Source: Domibacillus iocasae (GTDB lineage Bacteria; Bacillota; Bacilli; Bacillales; Domibacillaceae). Taken from it: a stretch of DNA of 64,000 nucleotides. Positions 38,557 to 47,989 of the stretch are shown piece after piece. A model generated the notes under the pieces. That model made no database searches and was not told where the DNA came from. It saw only the letters and a list, made by a program, of their open reading frames with translations. How positions within the stretch are numbered: the first letter of the stretch is position 1; every line of letters begins with the position of its first letter. The translations under genes were made by a program, and so were the position numbers. The stretch is taken from positions 62,001 through 126,000 of the forward strand of contig NZ_MAMP01000001.1 of NCBI RefSeq assembly GCF_001750285.1. Reading direction: 5' to 3'.

Positions 38557-39249
38557 TTAACGTTCCTTACCGAAAATTGACACATATTGGCGGTCTGATT
38601 CAAATGTATGTCCATTCCATTTCATCACATTTTCCATATAGCCAAGCCGGTCAGCACTATAGCGCCCGGCAATATTTTGATAAGCGACCAGCTCATAAAC
38701 CCCATCGCGCTCAAAATCAACCGGATATAACCCCGACAGAGGCGATACCCAGCCTTGAATTGGCTTTTTCAATGTGCCGTCCGGGTTGTAAATTTCGTTT
38801 AAATAGTCTTTTCCTTTTGTTGTGAGATCAACAATATACCGTTTATCCGGCTGCTTGCTCGTGACCTCTGCCTTGTAATGGTCTTGATAACGGACGTCGT
38901 ATTCCCCTTTTTCATTAAATGCATTCGCCTCGAAAATTTGATTAAAACGCCCGTTCCTAAACGAAAAGACATAAGCATAAATCGCACCTCCGCTTCCCCC
39001 GGTATTAATGACGATTAAAATGTCCTTTACCCGGTCTCCCGTGAAATCGCCAAGAAAAATGGTAGGGTGATACCCAGCATTTTCCTGGAGCGGAATCCGG
39101 AAAGATTGAGAGGTCCGTCTGCACTGGATAACAAGTGTAATCTGCTGTAAAAAAGGGCTGCCAGGCGTTTGAACGGCAGTGAGATACACAACATCCGTCA
39201 CGCCGTCTCCTGTCACATTTCCGTATTTTACCTGAACAACCTTTTTCAT
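38557..39249 (-). CDS. FG-GAP/VCBS-like repeat protein
   Basis: 230 aa with repeated calcium-type loops: YGNVTGDGVTDVVYL, LGDFTGDRVKDILIVI and VDFERDGVYELVAY, the FG-GAP/VCBS pattern. No signal peptide. In Bacillus similar proteins are found with unknown function, some linked to spores. The final residues read SIFGKER. Confidence 0.7.
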   Translation of the reverse strand: MKKVVQVKYGNVTGDGVTDVVYLTAVQTPGSPFLQQITLVIQCRRTSQSFRIPLQENAGYHPTIFLGDFTGDRVKDILIVINTGGSGGAIYAYVFSFRNGRFNQIFEANAFNEKGEYDVRYQDHYKAEVTSKQPDKRYIVDLTTKGKDYLNEIYNPDGTLKKPIQGWVSPLSGLYPVDFERDGVYELVAYQNIAGRYSADRLGYMENVMKWNGHTFESDRQYVSIFGKER

Positions 39250-39325
39250 CTCAATTTTCCCTCCCCTTTCTTCCTGATTTTTTTCAGCTTTACCATCCGT
39301 ATGTATGAGGCCAGTATTTTAGAAT

Positions 39326-39364
39326 AAACAAAAAAGAGACAGGAATGGATTCCTGCCTCTTTTA
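39326..39364 (-). terminator. Terminator of cysJI
   Basis: AAAAGAGGCAGGAAT/ATTCCTGTCTCTTTTTT stem right after the cysI stop. Confidence 0.85.
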
Positions 39365-39372
39365 TATCTTCA

Positions 39373-41100
39373 TTAATTATGGAAGTTTGTTCCGTCTGTT
39401 GTCGCTTCGATGATGCCGGCACGAATGACGAAATCACCGAAATGTTCGCCTTCCTGCCGCTCGTTTGCGTAACGTGACAATACGACACGCAATTCTTTCA
39501 AAATTTCCTCTTCCCCGATGTTTTCACGGTACATCTTGCTCAAGCGGCTTCCGTCGTGTGCAGCCCCAAGATACATGTTGTATTTGCCGACTGCTTTGCC
39601 GATAAAGCCGATTTCACCTAACGCGTGGCGTGCACAGCCGTTCGGGCAGCCGGTCATCCGGATGGTAATTTCTTTGTTACGAAGGCCATTTTCATCGATG
39701 ATCTCATCGATTTTGTCCATCAATGTCGGTAGGTAGCGTTCTGCTTCTGCCATCGCAAGACCGCATGTCGGAAACGCTACACACGCAAGCGCGCTGCGGC
39801 GGATCGCCGAGTGGTGGCGACCTTCTGTTAAGCCATATTGATCAATAAGGGCATCAATCTTTTTCTTGCTTTGAGCAGATACGCTGCCAATGATCAAGTT
39901 TTGATTCGCCGTTAAGCGGAAATCCCCTTTATGAACTTTCGCGATTTCACGAATGCCGGTCATGAGCTTGTATTCAGGATAGTCAACAATCCGGCCGCCT
40001 TCGACAAACATCGTGAAATGCCATTTGCCTTTGACGCCTTTTTGCCAGCCGTAACGGTCGCCGTTATGGTCAAAATGGAAATCGCGTGCTTCTCCAAGCG
40101 TCCAGCCAAGGCGGCGCTCGAGTTCAGCTTTTACATTTTCAAGACCAAGACGGTCAACTGTGTATTTAAAACGGGCATATTTACGAACTGAGCGGTTTCC
40201 GTAATCACGCTGAATCGTAATGACTTTTTCCGCCAGGTCGACAACTTTATCTGGTGTTACAAATCCAATCACTTTTCCAAGCTGTGGATACGTTTGCGTG
40301 TCACCGTGTGACATTCCCATGCCACCGCCGATTGTCACGTTAAAGCCAGCCAGCTGGTTGTTTTCAATGATGGCAATAAAACCAAGATCCTGCGAGAATA
40401 CGTCGATATCGTTAGACGGTGGTACAGCAATCCCGATTTTAAACTTACGCGGCAAGTAAAGCGGGCCATACATTGGTTCCACTTCTTCCGTTTCCGGCGT
40501 GCCGGCTACCTTTTCTTCTCCAAGCCAAATTTCATGATAAGCACGTGATTTCGGCAGCAGGTCATCACTTAGCTTTTGCGCCAGTGCATGTACTTCTGTA
40601 TGAATCTCTGACTGATATGGATTCGATGTAGCCATAACGTTCCGGTTTACGTCTCCACATGCTGCAATCGTATCCATCATCGTCGAATGGATATCCTGAA
40701 TTGTTTGTTTCATGTTCCATTTTAAAATACCGTGAATTTGGAACGTTTCACGTGTTGTTAGTTTTAATGTGCCGTTGCCATATTTATGCGCAAGACTGTC
40801 CATCATCAGCCACTGTGACGGTGTTGCGACGCCGCCCGGCAGGCGGACACGCAGCATAAATTGGTATGCCGGCTCTAATTTTTGCTTTTGGCGCTCTGTG
40901 CGCAGGTCACGGTCATCCTGCAAGTAGCTGCCATGGTGTTTCATAAGACGGTTATCATCATCTGGAATACCTGCTGAGATCCGGTCTTCCATCACTTCCG
41001 CCAGTGTCCCGCGCAAGTAGTTGCTTCTCTCTTTAATTTCTTCTACGTCGCTTGGTGCGCCGGCGGGTGCTTTTAACAGTTCATTCACCGCTTTGCTCAT
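39373..41100 (-). CDS. cysI: Sulfite reductase hemoprotein subunit CysI
   Basis: 575 aa sirohaem/[4Fe-4S] subunit of assimilatory sulfite reductase, making sulfide from sulfite with six electrons. The cluster cysteines are in [16 protein letters not shown] and [15 protein letters not shown] (C-x5-C and C-x3-C). The sirohaem-binding repeats show as [14 protein letters not shown] and [13 protein letters not shown]. It follows cysJ by 27 bases in an operon. Confidence 0.95.
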   Translation of the reverse strand: MSKAVNELLKAPAGAPSDVEEIKERSNYLRGTLAEVMEDRISAGIPDDDNRLMKHHGSYLQDDRDLRTERQKQKLEPAYQFMLRVRLPGGVATPSQWLMMDSLAHKYGNGTLKLTTRETFQIHGILKWNMKQTIQDIHSTMMDTIAACGDVNRNVMATSNPYQSEIHTEVHALAQKLSDDLLPKSRAYHEIWLGEEKVAGTPETEEVEPMYGPLYLPRKFKIGIAVPPSNDIDVFSQDLGFIAIIENNQLAGFNVTIGGGMGMSHGDTQTYPQLGKVIGFVTPDKVVDLAEKVITIQRDYGNRSVRKYARFKYTVDRLGLENVKAELERRLGWTLGEARDFHFDHNGDRYGWQKGVKGKWHFTMFVEGGRIVDYPEYKLMTGIREIAKVHKGDFRLTANQNLIIGSVSAQSKKKIDALIDQYGLTEGRHHSAIRRSALACVAFPTCGLAMAEAERYLPTLMDKIDEIIDENGLRNKEITIRMTGCPNGCARHALGEIGFIGKAVGKYNMYLGAAHDGSRLSKMYRENIGEEEILKELRVVLSRYANERQEGEHFGDFVIRAGIIEATTDGTNFHN

Positions 41101-41127
41101 TGTGCTGGTCCCCTTTCAATCAAAAAC

Positions 41128-42963
41128 TTAATATACGTCACGCTGATAGCGTTTTTGTTGCTGCATGTCGGCTACATATTGCTCCGCCTGTTCGCGGCTC
41201 ATGCTGCCTTCTTTTTCTACAATGTCAATTAATGTATTGTGAACGTCGTGTGCCATGTTTTTCTCGTCGCCGCATACGTAAACCGCTGCGCCTTGCTCCA
41301 GCCATTCAAACAATTCTTTGCTGTTTTCCTGCATGCGATGCTGGACGTATACCTTTTCAGCTTTATCGCGAGAGAATGCCACGTCCATTTTTGTGAGGAC
41401 GCCTGACTCAAGCCATTTTTGCCACTCTGTTTGGTACAGGAAGTCTGTGACAAAATGCTGGTCGCCGAAGAACATCCATGCATTTCCTTCTGCACCTGAC
41501 TCTTCACGCTCTTGCATGAACGAACGGAACGGCGCAACACCTGTGCCTGGTCCAATCATAATAACCGGTGTTTCCGGATTTTCCGGCAGCTTGAAGTTGT
41601 CGTTATGCTGAATATAAACCGGCAATGTATCACCCGGCTCTAAGCGCTCTGCGCAAAGAATCGAGCAAACGCCGTTCCGATCACGGCCGTTTGCATTATA
41701 GCGGACCGCACCGATTGTTATATGCACTTCTTCCGGATTGGCTTCTAAGCTGCTTGCAATTGAGTAAAGACGCGCTGGCATTTTGCGAAGTACATCCGCG
41801 AATGCCTGCGGCGAAACACCAAATGGGCCAAACTGCTGCACAACATCAAGTAGATCGCGGCCGTGAATGTACGCCTTCACTTTTTCGCTGTCGCTGATTA
41901 GCTCATGCAGCTCATCGATGCCGGTTAATTGGGCGATTTTTTCGAGCAGCGGTTTTGTTAACACGGTAATTTCATAATGAGATAAAAGCGCGTTACGCAG
42001 CGAACGAATATCGCCCTGCTTGTTAATCGTAATCGTTTCATCCGGATTCCAGCCGAGTGCCGCGATCAATTCATCGACCAGCTTCGGATCGTTTTGCGGA
42101 TAAATACCAAGGCTGTCGCCCGGTTTATAAACAAGGCCGGAGCCTTCAAGTGAAATTTCAAGGTGACGTGTTTCTTTATTCGAACCGCGCCCGTTTAAAT
42201 TAATGCTTTCAAGCACTTCCGCATGAAACGGATTTGTTCTTGAGTATTCGAACTCTGCTGCCGCCGGTGCACTTGCCGCTGCCGGAGTTGATGCAGCCGC
42301 CGCAGCAGATGAAGCTTCGGATAATCCATTTACCACACTGTTAATCCATTCCGCTGCCGGTTCGTCAAAATCAAGGTCACAATCAACACGCGGCACTATA
42401 CGCTCGCCGCCAAGCTCTTCAAGGCGCTGGTCAAATTCTTTTCCTGTCTGGCAGAAAAATTCATACGAGCTGTCGCCTAGAGAAAGAACAGAAAAACGAA
42501 GTTCATCCAATTTTGGCGCCCGCTTGCCATGAAGGAACTCATGGAACGTAATCGCATTATCCGGCGGATCGCCTTCTCCGTGCGTACTGACCACAATCAG
42601 CAGATTTTGCACTTTTTTCAAATTGTTCGGCTTAAAGTCACTCATTGCTGAAACAGTGACATTAAATCCTTTTGATTCAAGCGTTTTGCCGGCTTTTTGG
42701 GAAAGCCGCTGAGCGTTTCCAGTTTGAGAGCCGTATAAAATGGTCACATCTTTCGACACCGCTGGAGCTGCCGGCGCTTGAATAACTGCATTGGCTGTCT
42801 CCGCTGCAGCCGGTGCCGGTGCAGCCGAAACCACAGCAGCTGGTGCAGCCGCTAAAAAGCCGCCTAACCATATTTTTTGTGATTCGGTTAACGTTGGCAG
42901 AAGACGATTCAGGAGCTCTGCCTGCTCCTCATTAAACGGACTATTCGTTACTTGAAGTTGCAA
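41128..42963 (-). CDS. cysJ: Sulfite reductase flavoprotein subunit CysJ
   Basis: 611 aa from a TTG (product MQLQVTNSPFNEEQAELL), 6 bases after AGGTGG; upstream codons lack support. Domains: N-terminal FMN flavodoxin-like (ILYGSQTGNAQRLSQKAG, LIVVSTHGEGDPPDNA), Ala/Pro-rich linkers near 60-80 and 225-245, FAD-binding (PARLYSIASSLEANP, VCSILCAERL), and NADPH site (IMIGPGTGVAPFRSFMQE, ending QRYQRDVY-like KRYQRDVY). Moves electrons from NADPH to CysI. Confidence 0.95.
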   Translation of the reverse strand: MQLQVTNSPFNEEQAELLNRLLPTLTESQKIWLGGFLAAAPAAVVSAAPAPAAAETANAVIQAPAAPAVSKDVTILYGSQTGNAQRLSQKAGKTLESKGFNVTVSAMSDFKPNNLKKVQNLLIVVSTHGEGDPPDNAITFHEFLHGKRAPKLDELRFSVLSLGDSSYEFFCQTGKEFDQRLEELGGERIVPRVDCDLDFDEPAAEWINSVVNGLSEASSAAAAASTPAAASAPAAAEFEYSRTNPFHAEVLESINLNGRGSNKETRHLEISLEGSGLVYKPGDSLGIYPQNDPKLVDELIAALGWNPDETITINKQGDIRSLRNALLSHYEITVLTKPLLEKIAQLTGIDELHELISDSEKVKAYIHGRDLLDVVQQFGPFGVSPQAFADVLRKMPARLYSIASSLEANPEEVHITIGAVRYNANGRDRNGVCSILCAERLEPGDTLPVYIQHNDNFKLPENPETPVIMIGPGTGVAPFRSFMQEREESGAEGNAWMFFGDQHFVTDFLYQTEWQKWLESGVLTKMDVAFSRDKAEKVYVQHRMQENSKELFEWLEQGAAVYVCGDEKNMAHDVHNTLIDIVEKEGSMSREQAEQYVADMQQQKRYQRDVY

Positions 42964-43021
42964 CACGATCCACCTCACATAATATAGGAAAATTCTTTTA
43001 ACGCCATAATAATACATTTAT

Positions 43022-43050
43022 CGTAGACTTATTATTCCTACAAGTCAAGT
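43022..43050 (-). promoter_or_regulatory. Promoter of cysJI
   Basis: Minus strand TTGACT, 17-base spacer, TACGAT, about 60 bases before the cysJ start. Confidence 0.55.
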
Positions 43051-43103
43051 CGGTTTTATTTATATTAATCATTAGTGATAACTTATATTAAAAATACATT
43101 CAA

Positions 43104-43118
43104 TAAGAATCATTCTCA
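43104..43118. promoter_or_regulatory. Weak Fur-box-like palindrome upstream of cysJI
   Basis: Minus strand TGAGAATGATTCTTA matches the 7-1-7 Fur consensus at 11 of 14 positions. It lies about 60 bases upstream of the predicted cysJ -35 element. Function uncertain. Confidence 0.35.
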
Positions 43119-43126
43119 ATTATACA

Positions 43127-43171
43127 TAAAAAACAAGGCCGTCCCTAAAAAAAGAGGACCACCTTGTCTTA
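43127..43171 (-). terminator. Terminator between the 43.3-43.55 kb gene and cysJ
   Basis: ACAAGGTGGTCC/GGGACGGCCTTGT stem followed on the minus strand by a T run. Confidence 0.7.
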
Positions 43172-43308
43172 TAGGATTGGTCTTTTCGTTTTTAAGCCGG
43201 TATTTCCCTTACGCTGGCCGGTATACTATTTTTTTCCGCCCAAGCAGCAGCAAAAACGCCCTAAATTTATTTATACCGGCTCAAGCCGTTCCACCCCGCT
43301 TAGAAAAT

Positions 43309-43551
43309 CTATTCATCGTGCGTAGGATGCGCGCCTGGATATTGCCTCGGCACATTTTCGTGCTGCCGCCTGAATTCATACGTAAACGCACTTGCTGTTC
43401 GCTGATTCTCTTTCCACGGCGTGCTTTTATTTTCTACCTGTGTCGTTATTCCCGTCGCTGCCCCGTAAGCCCCTTCTGGAAATTCTTCCGGTATAATGGT
43501 CTGCTGGTCCTGTATATTCGTCAGTTCTTGATAATTCGTTTCTTTATCCAA
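43309..43551 (-). CDS. Small hydrophilic hypothetical protein
   Basis: 80 aa from a TTG within GGGGGTGAGGAGTTG. Sequence features: IIPEEFPEGAYGAATGITTQ, NKSTPWKENQRTASAFTYEF and a C-terminal HENVPRQYPGAHPTHDE. Gly/Tyr/Pro content with no membrane part. It resembles small sporulation-linked Bacillus proteins in style, but I cannot assign a family. Confidence 0.6.
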   Translation of the reverse strand: MDKETNYQELTNIQDQQTIIPEEFPEGAYGAATGITTQVENKSTPWKENQRTASAFTYEFRRQHENVPRQYPGAHPTHDE

Positions 43552-43664
43552 CTCCTCACCCCCTTTTTACTAGTATGTCCATTTAAGATAGCGCTGATTT
43601 TTGTTTTGTTCATTCTAATGAGGGGAAACAATAAAAAGGAGAAAAAACGAGGGGAGAAACCGAA

Positions 43665-44177
43665 ATGGATAAAATAAAATGGACAGTAGACTATTCGCAA
43701 AGCAGCATCATATTTGATGCCGATCAAGTGAAAGGCCTCTTTCATTCATATGAAGCTGTTATAGAGTCAGTTCCCGGCAACCTCGTCGCGGCGAACATTG
43801 CTTTCATGGTTGATCTGAAAAGCATTGATACAGGCGACAAAAACCGGGATGCCTTTTTAGTAAGCGAAAAATTCTTTGATGTCGAAAAATTTCCAGATAT
43901 GCGCTTTATCGCTAACAATATTTTGGAGCATGAGGAACATCAATACGAATTGATCGGGGAATTTTCCCTTCATGGCATAACCCGGACCGAGTCTTTTTAC
44001 GCCACATTTAAAGGCGAAGCAGAAGATTCTGATACTCATGAGAAAAGCAGCTTTAAAGGAAGCGGCACTGTGAAGCGAAGCGATTACGGGCTGGCGGACG
44101 GCGAAAATATGCAGGGAGCACTGACCAGCGATGAAGTTCATTTTACACTTAACATTCAGCTCAAAAAAGATTCATGA
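43665..44177 (+). CDS. YceI family protein
   Basis: 170 aa, lipocalin-like YceI domain: KWTVDYSQSSIIFDADQVKG at the start, FDVEKFPDMRFIANNI, and GEFSLHGITRTESF. These proteins bind isoprenoid or amide lipids; here there is no signal peptide, so it should be cytosolic. GAGGGGAGAAACCG site. Confidence 0.85.
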   Translation: MDKIKWTVDYSQSSIIFDADQVKGLFHSYEAVIESVPGNLVAANIAFMVDLKSIDTGDKNRDAFLVSEKFFDVEKFPDMRFIANNILEHEEHQYELIGEFSLHGITRTESFYATFKGEAEDSDTHEKSSFKGSGTVKRSDYGLADGENMQGALTSDEVHFTLNIQLKKDS

Positions 44178-44289
44178 TAGCCAGAGGAATTTTGGCTTAC
44201 AGCGTTGTATCAATGTAGAGGATTAAAAACAGTTCCCTTCCCAATTATTCGGCAGAGAGCTGTTTTTTGTTTTCAAAAAGGGCTTTTCG

Positions 44290-45758
44290 TTATTCCTTAT
44301 CTTCGTGTATCGTTGCTTTCGACTCGGCCTGTGCTGCTTCCGTGCTTTTTCCTTTTGATGCAAAGTCTTTAAGCAGGCTCGCGACATCAATACCGGTTAA
44401 TTCTTTCAATGGGTCCTGAATGCCATCAGTGACGCCTTTGCTGATCGATGGAATGCCGGATTCGCCGCCGGTCTGGATCACTTTAATGGAATCCACGTTG
44501 TTCAGCGGCTGGGCGATTTTTTCTGCAAGCAGCGGCAGCATTTCGATAATTTTCTCCGTGATGATGTGTCGCCGTGCTCTTCAATCGCTTCCGCAAGCAA
44601 CTGGCGGGCTTTTGCTTCCGCTTCCCCTTTTTTCAAGACAACTTCCGCTTCAGCAAGACCCGCTTCACGAGCAATTCTCGCTTTTGCTGCGCCATCGATT
44701 TGGGCTTTTTGTGCTTCAGCTTCCGCTCTTTTCGTTGTTTCATAGAAATCAGCGTCCGCTTTTGCTTTCCTGATTTTCGTTTCTTCCGCTTCGAGTGTCA
44801 CAAGCCGTTCACGCTCAAGCTGCTGAATCCGAAGCTGCTCTTCTTTTTCACGGCTGATTAAAATGAGCTCCGCTTCTTTCACTTCTTTGGCTAGCTTTGC
44901 TCTTTCAAGCTCGTAGGACTGCTCGGATTTTGCCCGTGCCCGTTCTGTTTCTTCTTTAATCGCCGCATCTTTTAAGTCCTTTGCTTTTTTCGATTCGGCG
45001 GTGGCGATTTCGCGCTTGTATTCTTCTTCACGCGCTTCCTGATCTGTTTTCGCTTTATGAATGCGCGTTTCCCGTTCGCTGTCCGCTTCGGCGATTTCCG
45101 CCTGCTTGCGCACTTCCGCAATCCGCGGGCGCCCCAGGTTATCGAGATAGCCGTTTTTCGCGTCTGAGTCGCGTAAATCAGTCAACCCAAGTGACGTAAT
45201 TTTAAAGCCCATTTCATCAAGCTGCTTTTGAGCAATTTCGGTTACCTGCTTGTTAAAACCTTCCCGGTCGCCATTAATTTCTTCCACCGTCATTTTAGAC
45301 AAAATCGCCCGCAGGTTGCTTCCAAGAACTTCTGTAATTTCTACTTCAATTTCCTCCTGTTTTTTGCCCAAAAACTGCTCGGCGTAGTTGGCAATCCCTT
45401 TTAGAGTGTCTGCTACTTTCACCATCGCCACAGCATCCGCGACGATCGGTACGCCGCCATTTGTGTAGACACGGGGTGTCGTTAATTTCAGCTGAAAGGA
45501 TGTTAAATTCACCGGTGTTGATGTCTGGAACATACGGAGACAATATCCGCCGCCGCGGATAATTTTCATCGAACGCCCTTCATCATCCGTAAAAATATTC
45601 GTTTCTTTTTCAATATCCCCAAGCTTCGGCCCCGTAATGACGAGCGCTTCATTTGATTTCGCTGTCCGGTAGCGCACCTTCATGAAAAAATACCAGAATG
45701 CGGCACCCATTACGGCAAAAACAAGAACAAGAATAAGAAGAATGACTGCATTTCCCAT
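44290..45758 (-). pseudogene. floT: Flotillin-like SPFH protein split by a frameshift
   Basis: First part (about 410 codons from ATGGGAAATGCAG after AAAGGGAG): membrane helix NAVILLILVLVFAVMGAAFW, SPFH domain (ALVITGPKLGDIEKE), and long charged coiled coil with EAEA repeats. It then goes out of phase after EEHGD near 44570. The other phase resumes IITEKIIEMLPLLAEKIAQP and runs to IHEDKE at 44290, the expected flotillin C terminus. One missing base explains the break. Either the gene is inactivated or the sequence has an error. Confidence 0.85.
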
Positions 45759-45805
45759 AATAAAGTTCAACTCCCTTTCATGGTAAAATATTGATCAATT
45801 AACGA

Positions 45806-45832
45806 TACGTGATCACAAGAATGGAAGCTTCA
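45806..45832 (-). promoter_or_regulatory. Possible SigW promoter of the flotillin gene
   Basis: Minus strand TGAAGC, 17 bases, CGTA. The ECF SigW consensus is TGAAAC-N16-CGTA, and floT of B. subtilis is a SigW target. One mismatch and one extra spacer base. The rest of the 45.8-46.07 kb gap shows no gene. Confidence 0.4.
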
Positions 45833-46073
45833 TTTAAAAGGTAGTTTTTTCAAAAAAAGCAGGACTCTCTTGATTGGGCTGCTTCTTTTATCGATTTATT
45901 TTCTTTTAACAAAGCCTCTGCATTTGCTCTCAGGGGACTGCGTATTCCGATTCTCGCTTTTGAATAATGGCTAACATTTGGCCAACCCTCTATCCGCTTT
46001 AAGCTGGATTTCTCTCGTTATTATCCTTTTAATCCGGACAGCTGCGCAATTATTTTCGGGACTTCAAAATACA

Positions 46074-46108
46074 AAAAAGCACACGACCGGTTAAGGTTGT
46101 GTGCTTCT
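46074..46108 (-). terminator. Terminator of the Bcr/CflA gene
   Basis: AGCACACAACC/GGTCGTGTGCT stem with T run on the minus strand overlapping the gene end. Confidence 0.75.
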
Positions 46109-47305
46109 TTTCGCACTGCGGGCAAGCCCGAAATACGCGACCATTGCCAGCATGCTGGCGCCAAAGATCGTCAGACCCATTGGAACAGCTGTGTTTTCTC
46201 CGGCGATGCCGACGAGCGGCGCCGTCATGGCGCCGAGCGCAAATGGAAGCAAGCCAAGCAATGCTGAGGCGCTGCCCGCAATGTGCCCTTGCGTTTCCAT
46301 CGCGAGCGAGAATGCGGAGGTTCCGATAATGCCGATGGATGAAACGAAAAAGAAGAGCGGGATCGCAATCGAGTAAAGAGGGCCGTGAATCAAAATCATG
46401 GCAAGCAAGACCGTCCCGGCAGCGGCAGACATAAACAAGCCGATCCGCAAAAAACGCTCCGTCGGAATATTGTCCGAAAACCGGCCCACTATTTGCGTGC
46501 TGATCATAATGCCTATTCCGTTCACGCCAAATAAAAAGCTGAATACTTGCGGCGACACTCCATATATATTTTGATAAACAAAAGGAATTCCGGATACATA
46601 AGCAAAGATGCCGCCGACCATGATCCCCTGTGCCAGCGCATACCCCATAAACTCACGATTTTTCAGTAGTGAACTGAAGCTGCGGAACGTATTCATAATA
46701 CTGCTCGGCTGACGACTTTCGACCGGCAGCGTTTCGTCCAATTTCCATGTCACGACAAGCATTAATATAATGCCTACCGCACTTAATACAAGGAACACAC
46801 CGGACCAGTCGGTAAAAGCGAGCACACCGCCGCCGATGACCGGCGCGAGTATCGGGCCTAAATTGTTAACGAGCATAAGCAAGGCGAAAAACTTTGTCAG
46901 TTCCCGGCCGCTGTACATGTCCCGGACGACTGCGCGGGAAATGACAAGTCCACCGGCTGCTGAAAACCCCTGCAGCACACGCGCCGCAATAAACCAGTAA
47001 ATCGATGGCGCAAAGGCGCATAAAAGGGATGCGATAAAGTATACAAACAAGAAAAAAGTAAGCGGCTTTTTCCGTCCCCTTACATCGCTCATCGGACCAA
47101 TAATAATTTGTCCAAGTGCCAGGCCGATTAAACAGGCGGTCAAACTGATTTGCACAAGTGATGCCGTCGTGCCGTAGTCATTAGCGATCGTTGGAAACGA
47201 TGGCAAATACATATCAATTGTAAATGGTCCCATCGCGCCAAGCGCCCCGAGAAGCATCGCCATTTGCGTCCTCTTGGTACTGCGTTTTACATCCAAACTA
47301 TACAC
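46091..47305 (-). CDS. Bcr/CflA-family drug efflux transporter (MFS)
   Basis: 404 aa with 12 hydrophobic segments. The family N terminus LLGALGAMGPFTIDMYLPSF, loop GPMSDVRGRKKPLTF and the RVLQGFSAAGGLVISRAVVRD motif identify the Bcr/CflA group of proton-driven exporters. Substrates in the family include bicyclomycin and other drugs; no specific one can be told here. Confidence 0.9.
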   Translation of the reverse strand: MYSLDVKRSTKRTQMAMLLGALGAMGPFTIDMYLPSFPTIANDYGTTASLVQISLTACLIGLALGQIIIGPMSDVRGRKKPLTFFLFVYFIASLLCAFAPSIYWFIAARVLQGFSAAGGLVISRAVVRDMYSGRELTKFFALLMLVNNLGPILAPVIGGGVLAFTDWSGVFLVLSAVGIILMLVVTWKLDETLPVESRQPSSIMNTFRSFSSLLKNREFMGYALAQGIMVGGIFAYVSGIPFVYQNIYGVSPQVFSFLFGVNGIGIMISTQIVGRFSDNIPTERFLRIGLFMSAAAGTVLLAMILIHGPLYSIAIPLFFFVSSIGIIGTSAFSLAMETQGHIAGSASALLGLLPFALGAMTAPLVGIAGENTAVPMGLTIFGASMLAMVAYFGLARSAKRSTQP

Positions 47306-47562
47306 CTCTCTCTATCTCCAAAAACAAAAGACGGCATTTATATAAAAGCCTGCTTTCATTTTACAGTATGACCAGTATAGCGGACTTTATCAAAATCGCC
47401 CAGCAATCGAGCTTGTTTTTCTGGCGCACTTTTTTAAAGTTATTATTCTGGAATTTTATTGATGCTTATTTACTGACTGATTATAATAATATTGGACTAT
47501 AAAAACATTACTTACTGTAAATACGGGATTTTTAAATCGTTTTTTAGAAGGAGATCAGAAAA

Positions 47563-47697
47563 ATGACGACGGACAATGAAATGGCAAATGATTCCCTTAT
47601 CGGCAGGACAATTGAAGAAAGTCTTGCCTTTATTCGTTTCGATTTGAATCGCCGGGTCAACGCGGGACGACTGCCCCGTTTTCTTTCACTTATTTAA
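47563..47697 (+). CDS. 44-residue hypothetical protein
   Basis: MTTDNEMANDSLIGRTIEES then LAFIRFDLNRRVNAGRLPRF and LSLI. A GAAGGAGATCAG site is well placed before the ATG, which is the main support. Short and of unknown function. It lies just upstream of the basic small protein and kinase genes. Confidence 0.45.
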   Translation: MTTDNEMANDSLIGRTIEESLAFIRFDLNRRVNAGRLPRFLSLI

Positions 47698-47816
47698 GCA
47701 TATCCATATTGTTAAGTATCTAAGATTGTATTCCCCTCAGTATGGTAAAGATAATAAAAATGAAACCAATCTTCATGTTGATTCGTAAAAAAGAAAAAAA
47801 GGAAAGCAGGGATCTT

Positions 47817-47984
47817 ATGTTAAAGAAAATCCTTAAACAATTACTAAATCAAAAATCTTCTCATGGCCGCCGTTATTCCAGCAGTGATCACCGGTATAGA
47901 AAGCATTCCCATCACTCATCAAAGCATGGGCATCATTACTACAAGAAAAAACGCGGATCTTCTTACAGCTCTTACAGCAGCTAA
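47817..47984 (+). CDS. Basic His/Ser/Tyr-rich mini-protein (CotG-like composition)
   Basis: 55 aa from ATGTTAAAGAAAATCC after GCAGGGATC. After an N-terminal helix (MLKKILKQLLNQ) it becomes almost only His, Ser, Lys, Arg and Tyr: HGRRYSSSDHRYRKHSHHSS, then KHGHHYYKKKRGSSYSSYSS. The make-up resembles the spore coat protein CotG and similar kinase substrates. The next gene is a protein kinase, five bases away, so the pair is probably an operon. Confidence 0.75.
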   Translation: MLKKILKQLLNQKSSHGRRYSSSDHRYRKHSHHSSKHGHHYYKKKRGSSYSSYSS

Positions 47985-47989
47985 AGAAA

